Positions 59,301-64,000 of a DNA stretch of 64,000 nucleotides are shown here, piece by piece (within the stretch, counting starts at the first letter, position 1; every line of letters starts with the position of its first letter). This DNA is from SIG452 sp045638525 (lineage in GTDB: Bacteria > Bacillota > Clostridia > UMGS1840), in contig JAZUBQ010000025.1 of the NCBI GenBank assembly GCA_045638525.1, forward strand, positions 1 through 64,000, in the 5' to 3' direction. A program made the translations under genes and the position numbers. Below the pieces are notes generated by a model, which saw only the letters and a program-made list of their open reading frames with translations, made no database searches and was not told the origin of the DNA.

Positions 59301-60806
59301 TTATTCGTAGATTGCGTCGATGGTTAATACGCCGCCGTTCAATTCCACGGAAGGTACCTTCTCATTGGTGTTCAGATCACAGAAGAAGGAATCGCCTGCT
59401 TTGATGGGACGGGTCAGCTCGGTCAGACATACATCGTTAATTTTCTGTCCGGGCTGTGCAGAGATTACTTCCAGTTTTACACGCATTACATATACGTTGT
59501 TTTTGCTCTGTACCAAAGAAGGATAGTAATGAATCTGAATTTTTGCACCGTTATATTCAGCAATCTGACAGAATTCATTTAAGGGATTTAATAAAAAGCT
59601 CTTCATTTCTCTGGCAAAATCATAAGTGCCGGTCAAAGCAGCATTGGAAATTGTGTAAGGAACTTCATATACTGCATTGGGAACTTCTTCTAAAATCGCC
59701 TGATATAATCCGCTATTGGAAGGATAGTTTGCTAAATCTTTACGGATTTCGGTTCCAACCTGAGCCGCAGATTTGCCACCGTTTACCACAACTTTAATGA
59801 GTGTGGGAATCTGTGCATCCACTTCGGTCACCAGCTGAGCAAACAGGAAATAAGTCAGTTTGGTATTTCTGTCTACGCCGGGCAATAACACAGTTTTGTC
59901 GATGGTTCTTTTTTCGTAATCGTGAAGCTCACTGTAGTATGCATAAACGTCAATCGCTTCACCGACGCTGATGGGAGTGTCAATGATTTCGGGAGTTACA
60001 ATGTCTGCACCCAAAACGTCTCTGCCGATTACCCAGAAAGACAGTGCGTCATCATGGGTGAAGGGACGTTTGCCAACCATATCGCCTAAGTGATAGTACG
60101 CCAGTTCATACTCGTTGTTATACATACGCAGAGTTGCAGAGGACAATTCACCATAAGAAATGGGTTCATTGACATCATAGAATCTGTCCAGCAGTTTTGC
60201 CTGACGCAATACAGATTCGTACTGTTCCTGATTGTTGTCCGCATTGATTGCTCTGGAAAGAATCGCTGCAACTTCCGCACGGGTAATACTTCTTTTGGGA
60301 GCAAAGCTACCATCGGGATAACCGTTGATGATACCGTTTGCCGCTACCGCTGCAACTGCTGCCTGATACTGTTCGGAAATGTCAGCCACGTCAACAAAGC
60401 TTGCAGCTTCGGATGCGGGTTTAATGTTATTTGCAACGAAAATTGCATAAGCTACTTCTTCTCTGGTTGCCTGTGCAGTGGGATAAAATTCGTCACCGGT
60501 GATAAAATAGCTACCGCTTACGGTAACATAGTCATAATACCACTGATTTTCAGGAACGTCCGTATAGGTTTTTTCTTCGGATGCACCAAACTGAACAGAA
60601 AGAAGTTTTGCAACTTCTGCACGGGTAACATTGGCATCGGGACGGTAAGAACCGTCTTCATAACCATTAACAACGCCATTTTCCACCAACTCATTAACAT
60701 AAGAATGTGCCCAGTGAGTGGATGGCAAATCGGTAAAATCGGCTGCAAATGCAACGCTTGTAAGCATCATCATTGCCAAGAAGAAGGAAAGCATTTTTTT
60801 CATCAT
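59301..60806 (-). CDS. S-layer-homology domain surface protein
   Basis: The 501-residue protein has a signal peptide and three SLH domains at about 22-65, 75-125 and 135-180 (FTDLPSTHWAHSYVNELVENGVVNGYEDGSYRPDANVTRAEVA is the first). SLH domains bind pyruvylated secondary wall polymer, so the protein is wall-attached. The remaining 300 residues are of unknown fold. AGGAGG precedes the start, and a TTGATT-N17-TATAAT promoter lies at 60901-60929. Confidence 0.9.
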   Translation of the reverse strand: MMKKMLSFFLAMMMLTSVAFAADFTDLPSTHWAHSYVNELVENGVVNGYEDGSYRPDANVTRAEVAKLLSVQFGASEEKTYTDVPENQWYYDYVTVSGSYFITGDEFYPTAQATREEVAYAIFVANNIKPASEAASFVDVADISEQYQAAVAAVAANGIINGYPDGSFAPKRSITRAEVAAILSRAINADNNQEQYESVLRQAKLLDRFYDVNEPISYGELSSATLRMYNNEYELAYYHLGDMVGKRPFTHDDALSFWVIGRDVLGADIVTPEIIDTPISVGEAIDVYAYYSELHDYEKRTIDKTVLLPGVDRNTKLTYFLFAQLVTEVDAQIPTLIKVVVNGGKSAAQVGTEIRKDLANYPSNSGLYQAILEEVPNAVYEVPYTISNAALTGTYDFAREMKSFLLNPLNEFCQIAEYNGAKIQIHYYPSLVQSKNNVYVMRVKLEVISAQPGQKINDVCLTELTRPIKAGDSFFCDLNTNEKVPSVELNGGVLTIDAIYE

Positions 60807-60900
60807 AATAGGGTCCTCCTGTTATGTAAATTATTTTTTATCGGTTCTTGATTTCAAAGAAACGGGTAAAACTTCCCCATTTTCATTAAAAATCACTTTC

Positions 60901-60929
60901 ATTATAACATATCCGAAATAAAAAATCAA
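60901..60929 (-). promoter_or_regulatory. Promoter of the SLH gene
   Basis: On the minus strand TTGATT (60924-60929), 17-base spacer, TATAAT (60901-60906). Confidence 0.8.
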
Positions 60930-60965
60930 CAAAAACCTGCTTTTTTTTAATGGAAATTTGTTGAG

Positions 60966-61012
60966 TCATAAAAAAAACGGCAGGGAAGCCAAATCAAGCT
61001 TCCTTGCCGCTT
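60966..61012 (-). terminator. Terminator of the NhaC gene
   Basis: On the minus strand GCGGCAAGGAAGC pairs with GCTTCCCTGCCGT (one mismatch), then a T run. Confidence 0.85.
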
Positions 61013-61028
61013 TCAGTCATATCATCAA

Positions 61029-62645
61029 TTATTGTACTGCTTTATCCTTGGTGATTGCTTTGATTGCAAACAAGGTTGCCAGAAGCAGAACAATACCAAC
61101 GGGCAGTAATACCCATGCATTCTGGATAAACGCCGCCAGTAAGTATACCACGAAGGAAACCAACGCAACGGTAATTGCGTAAGGCAACTGTGTGGAAACG
61201 TGGTTTACGTGGTTGGACTGGCTTCCTGCAGAAGACATAATGGTGGTATCGGAAATGGGAGAACAATGGTCACCGCAAACCGCACCTGCCAAGCACGCAG
61301 AAACACCGATGATCAGAAGTTCGCTGTCGCCGGGGAACATTGCAGTTACGATGGGGATTAAAATACCAAAAGTACCCCAGGAAGTACCGGTAGAGAATGC
61401 CAGTACGCAAGCAACCAAGAAGATGATTGCGGGTAAGAAGCCTGCCAGACCTGCTGCAGCGGAATTCATCAGTCCTTCCACAAATTCAGCAGCACCCAAC
61501 AGACCGGTCATATTTTTTAATGCAGTTGCAAACGTTAAAATCAGGATTGCAGGCACCATCGCATTGAAGCCTTTGGGAATACATTCCATTGCTTCTTTGA
61601 AGGTGATAACGCGTCTTGCAATCAGGTAGATAATGGTAACTAACAGTGCCACAATTGCACCCCAAGGTAAGCCAACGGTAGCATCGGTATCACCAAATGC
61701 AGTGATAAAGTCAGATCCGGCAAAGAATCCGCCCACATATAACAGACCGATAATTGAAATAATCACCAATACAACAACCGGCAGAATCAAATCAATTACT
61801 CTGCCTTTGGGATTTGCACCTTCATCCGCATCCGGGAACTCTTCTTTTCCGGAGGTGAACAAATCGCCTTTGGTTAATGCATTATGTTCATGAAGCTTCA
61901 TGGGGCCGTAGTCAAATTTCATCAAGATGATGGAAATGATGAAAACAATCATCAGAAGAGAATAGAAGTTGTAAGGAATAGCTCTTACAAACAGCTCGAT
62001 ACCGGAATAACCGGTGCCTTCGGTGAATTCAGAAACTGCTGCTGCCCAGGAAGAAACAGGAGCAATCATACAAATGGGTGCCGCAGTTGCATCAATCAAA
62101 AATGCAAATTTTGCACGGGAAATGTTATGTCTGTCGGTTACGGGACGCATAACGCTACCAACGGTCAGACAGTTAAAATAATCGTCAATAAAGATTAAAA
62201 CGCCTAAGATAAAGGTTGCAAACATTGCACCCACACGAGATTTGATGTTTGTTTCTGCCCATCTTCCGAATGCGGCAGAACCCCCTGCTTTATTGATTAA
62301 GGCAACCATTGCGCCTAAAATCACCAGGAAGATAAAGATACCCGCAGTACCGGAAACAGCAGCAATGAGTCCATCGTTGATAACTTTGTCCAAAGCACCA
62401 ACGGGATTCCAGTTCACTGCCAGCAAACCACCCAGTACGATACCGATGAATAAAGAAGAATATACTTCTTTGGTAATGAGAGCCAGTGCGATTGCCACGA
62501 GAGGCGGCACCATTGCCCAGAAAGTTGCGAAATAATTGCTTACGGGAGCTTCATCGCCCGATGCAAATGCCACCATTGCGGTACCCATGGTTAATAAAAG
62601 AGTTACCACAAAGGAAAGCAAGGTTTTTTTGTTGAAAATTTTCAT
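61029..62645 (-). CDS. NhaC-family Na+/H+ antiporter
   Basis: The 538-residue membrane protein has about 12-13 helices and conserved NhaC/IT-superfamily segments such as FIDDYFNCLTVGSVMRPVTD and GAVCGDHCSPISDTTIMSSAG. Sodium or a linked organic substrate (malate-lactate in some relatives) cannot be told apart. The start ATG at 62643-62645 follows AGGAGGT by eight bases; a TTG two codons earlier is too close. The N-terminus looks like a cleavable signal peptide (TMGTAMVAFASGDEAP), which is uncommon for the family. Confidence 0.88.
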   Translation of the reverse strand: MKIFNKKTLLSFVVTLLLTMGTAMVAFASGDEAPVSNYFATFWAMVPPLVAIALALITKEVYSSLFIGIVLGGLLAVNWNPVGALDKVINDGLIAAVSGTAGIFIFLVILGAMVALINKAGGSAAFGRWAETNIKSRVGAMFATFILGVLIFIDDYFNCLTVGSVMRPVTDRHNISRAKFAFLIDATAAPICMIAPVSSWAAAVSEFTEGTGYSGIELFVRAIPYNFYSLLMIVFIISIILMKFDYGPMKLHEHNALTKGDLFTSGKEEFPDADEGANPKGRVIDLILPVVVLVIISIIGLLYVGGFFAGSDFITAFGDTDATVGLPWGAIVALLVTIIYLIARRVITFKEAMECIPKGFNAMVPAILILTFATALKNMTGLLGAAEFVEGLMNSAAAGLAGFLPAIIFLVACVLAFSTGTSWGTFGILIPIVTAMFPGDSELLIIGVSACLAGAVCGDHCSPISDTTIMSSAGSQSNHVNHVSTQLPYAITVALVSFVVYLLAAFIQNAWVLLPVGIVLLLATLFAIKAITKDKAVQ

Positions 62646-62698
62646 TTTCAATTACCTCCTAAATTGATTTCCAAATTTTCGGGAAATACTACAGTTTT

Positions 62699-62727
62699 AT
62701 GTTATCATATGTAGAAAAAAATGTCAA
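62699..62727 (-). promoter_or_regulatory. Promoter of the NhaC gene
   Basis: On the minus strand TTGACA (62722-62727), 17-base spacer, TAACAT (62699-62704). Confidence 0.75.
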
Positions 62728-62736
62728 GAAATTTTG

Positions 62737-63663
62737 TCAGTTGGTTGGAGTTTCGGTCGATTTTTCGGGTAATTGCACCAACAAAATGGCGGCAAACATC
62801 AGAACACAACCCCAGATTTCCTTTGCAGTGAGTGCTCCCCCGGTGATAGACCATCCGCAAGCAATTAAAATGACGGTGGTTAATGTAGCAAATACCGATT
62901 CCAGACTCATTAAAATAGAAGCGGAGGTAGGATCGGTATATTTTTGTCCCACAATCTGCAAGGTATATGCCACACCGCAAGATAAAACGCCGGAATATCC
63001 GATGGATGCCCATAACGAAACCACCTGAGATACGCTGGGTGTTTCTTTTAAAAATGCCATAGCGACAAGATTAAAAAAACCACACACAAAAAATTGCAGA
63101 CACGCCAGTTTCACCCCATCCACCTTCGGGGAAAAATAGTCAATGGCAAGAATATGGAAGGCAAACACCAAGGCACAAACCAAGGTTAAAATGTCGCCGT
63201 AGTTCATCGTCAATGCCGAATCCACACACATTAAGTATAATCCGCCAACTGCAATCAGAACCGATACCAAAATAACGGGTCTTGGTTTTTTCCCCATAAA
63301 CAACCATAGAATCGGTACAATCACCATATAAAGTGCGGTCAGAAATCCGGACTTTCCGGGACTGGTGTACACCATCCCCATAGTCTGTAAGGTGCTTGCC
63401 ACACAAAGACAAATCCCGCAAATCAGACCACCAATCCAGAGAGTTTTATTTGCTTTCTGAACAGGAATCCCCTTTTTCTTTTTGGAGCCGTCCAGAACAG
63501 CAATCACAGGAAGTAAAACAAGTCCTCCCAACACGCTTCGGATGCCGTTAAAAGCAACGGGCGAAATTTCTTCCACCCCTTTACTTTGTGCAATAAATGA
63601 TACCCCCCAGATAAAGGCGGTCAGCAATAAAATCAGATTTCCCTTTAATTTTTGATTTTTCAT
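62737..63663 (-). CDS. EamA/DMT-family transporter
   Basis: The 308-residue membrane protein has ten helices in two EamA repeats (N-terminal LLLTAFIWGVSFIAQSKGVEEISPVAF; C-terminal DPTSASILMSLESVFATLTTVI). The family exports metabolites or imports amino acids; the substrate is unknown. The ATG at 63661-63663 with GGGAGAT upstream is the likely start. It begins close behind the metallo-beta-lactamase-fold gene. Confidence 0.85.
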   Translation of the reverse strand: MKNQKLKGNLILLLTAFIWGVSFIAQSKGVEEISPVAFNGIRSVLGGLVLLPVIAVLDGSKKKKGIPVQKANKTLWIGGLICGICLCVASTLQTMGMVYTSPGKSGFLTALYMVIVPILWLFMGKKPRPVILVSVLIAVGGLYLMCVDSALTMNYGDILTLVCALVFAFHILAIDYFSPKVDGVKLACLQFFVCGFFNLVAMAFLKETPSVSQVVSLWASIGYSGVLSCGVAYTLQIVGQKYTDPTSASILMSLESVFATLTTVILIACGWSITGGALTAKEIWGCVLMFAAILLVQLPEKSTETPTN

Positions 63664-63679
63664 TATAATATCTCCCATA

Positions 63680-64000
63680 TTAAGGTTGTTTTTCGGGGAT
63701 AATACGCAACTCTTCGCCGTCTGTAATTGCTGTCACATTTCCGTGATAATCACTGCGATAAATGGTAATTCCCTTAGCATTTAATAAATCCAACACCTTT
63801 TTCGTAGGATGTCCGTAATCGTTTTCGCCCGTGGTAATCACCGCATAGGAAGGATTCACCGCATTTAAGAAATTCTTGGAGGTGGACCCTTTAGAGCCGT
63901 GATGACCGATTTTTAACACATCAGCATGTGGCACAATCTTCTTGGCGAGCATATCGTTTTCCACATCGGTGGTGGCATCTCCCATAAAGAGAAAGCTTTG
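63680..64000 (-). CDS. Metallo-beta-lactamase-fold protein, 3' part (ComEC C-terminal-like)
   Basis: The visible 106 codons read SFLFMGDATTDVENDM ... ADVLKIGHHGSKGSTSKNFL ... AVITTGENDYGHPTKKVLDLL, the C-terminal half of MBL-fold hydrolases related to the ComEC/Rec2 C-terminal domain. The N-terminus lies beyond the window. It may be a stand-alone secreted ComEC-like nuclease domain or the end of a full ComEC. Confidence 0.8.
   Translation of the reverse strand, partial: QSFLFMGDATTDVENDMLAKKIVPHADVLKIGHHGSKGSTSKNFLNAVNPSYAVITTGENDYGHPTKKVLDLLNAKGITIYRSDYHGNVTAITDGEELRIIPEKQP

Overview
The window looks like chromosomal DNA of a low-to-moderate GC, Gram-positive member of the Clostridia, probably an uncultured gut lineage. 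This is inferred from type III glutamine synthetase, an adenosylcobalamin-type (class II) ribonucleotide reductase, S-layer-homology and copper-amine-oxidase-like 'stalk' domain surface proteins, WG-repeat proteins, a SEDS/LCP cell-wall set, AGGAGG-type ribosome binding sites and many perfect TTGACA-N17-TATAAT promoters. No species can be named from sequence alone.

Layout. 1-3882: 5' part of a giant modular secreted protein. 4573-11377: minus-strand cluster gltX-glnS-asnA-glnN (glutamate/glutamine/asparagine charging and assimilation). 11540-14579: nrdJ behind two NrdR-like boxes and a terminator-like leader hairpin, then an undecaprenol/diacylglycerol kinase. 14654-19922: copper P-type ATPase and two tandem paralogous stalk/WG-repeat secreted proteins. 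19998-22056: LCP ligase, tRNA-Thr and tRNA-Tyr, and a small cassette with an unusual hairpin array and a four-helix-bundle protein. 22223-28400: accessory AT-rich stretch with a secreted esterase, small membrane proteins, a frameshifted surface-protein remnant, an AbiEi/AbiEii-type toxin-antitoxin pair and two SLOG-protein fragments flanking it. 28579-43088: housekeeping (stand-alone GMP synthase ATP-pyrophosphatase, RodA, TrkH/TrkA, AlkD-like, cysteine synthase family, UvrA/UvrB, DegV, S4 protein). 43091-49526: two-domain PPK2, HNH nuclease, aminotransferase, GH26-like hydrolase, sugar kinase. 49717-51788: rplM-rpsI followed by a 1.2-kb element bounded by 14-bp copies of the rpsI 3' end. 52059-64000: SGNH hydrolase, XRE regulator, HAD phosphatase, GNAT, YebC, PHP phosphoesterase, membrane proteins, HPr-kinase-like ATPase, SLH protein, NhaC antiporter, EamA transporter and the 3' part of a metallo-beta-lactamase-fold gene.

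Three signals stand out. (1) Seven clear copies plus one truncated copy of an intergenic element fold as a three-way junction in which all three helices change sequence between copies while keeping pairing; every copy lies just 3' of a minus-strand gene in the same orientation. (2) After rpsI, a promoter, two 32-nt tandem repeats, a terminator and a PBECR4-like RNase-fold gene form a type III toxin-antitoxin-like layout inside an integrase-less element with att-like ends and paired arm-like repeats. (3) Beside tRNA-Tyr, seven different small hairpins are separated by 7-nt GTGAAAT/ATTTCAC units upstream of a four-helix-bundle gene, the whole bounded by a 16-bp direct repeat.

Functions are read from motifs and family memory without database searches. 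Start codons were moved to the position best supported by a ribosome binding site, and this is stated in each entry.
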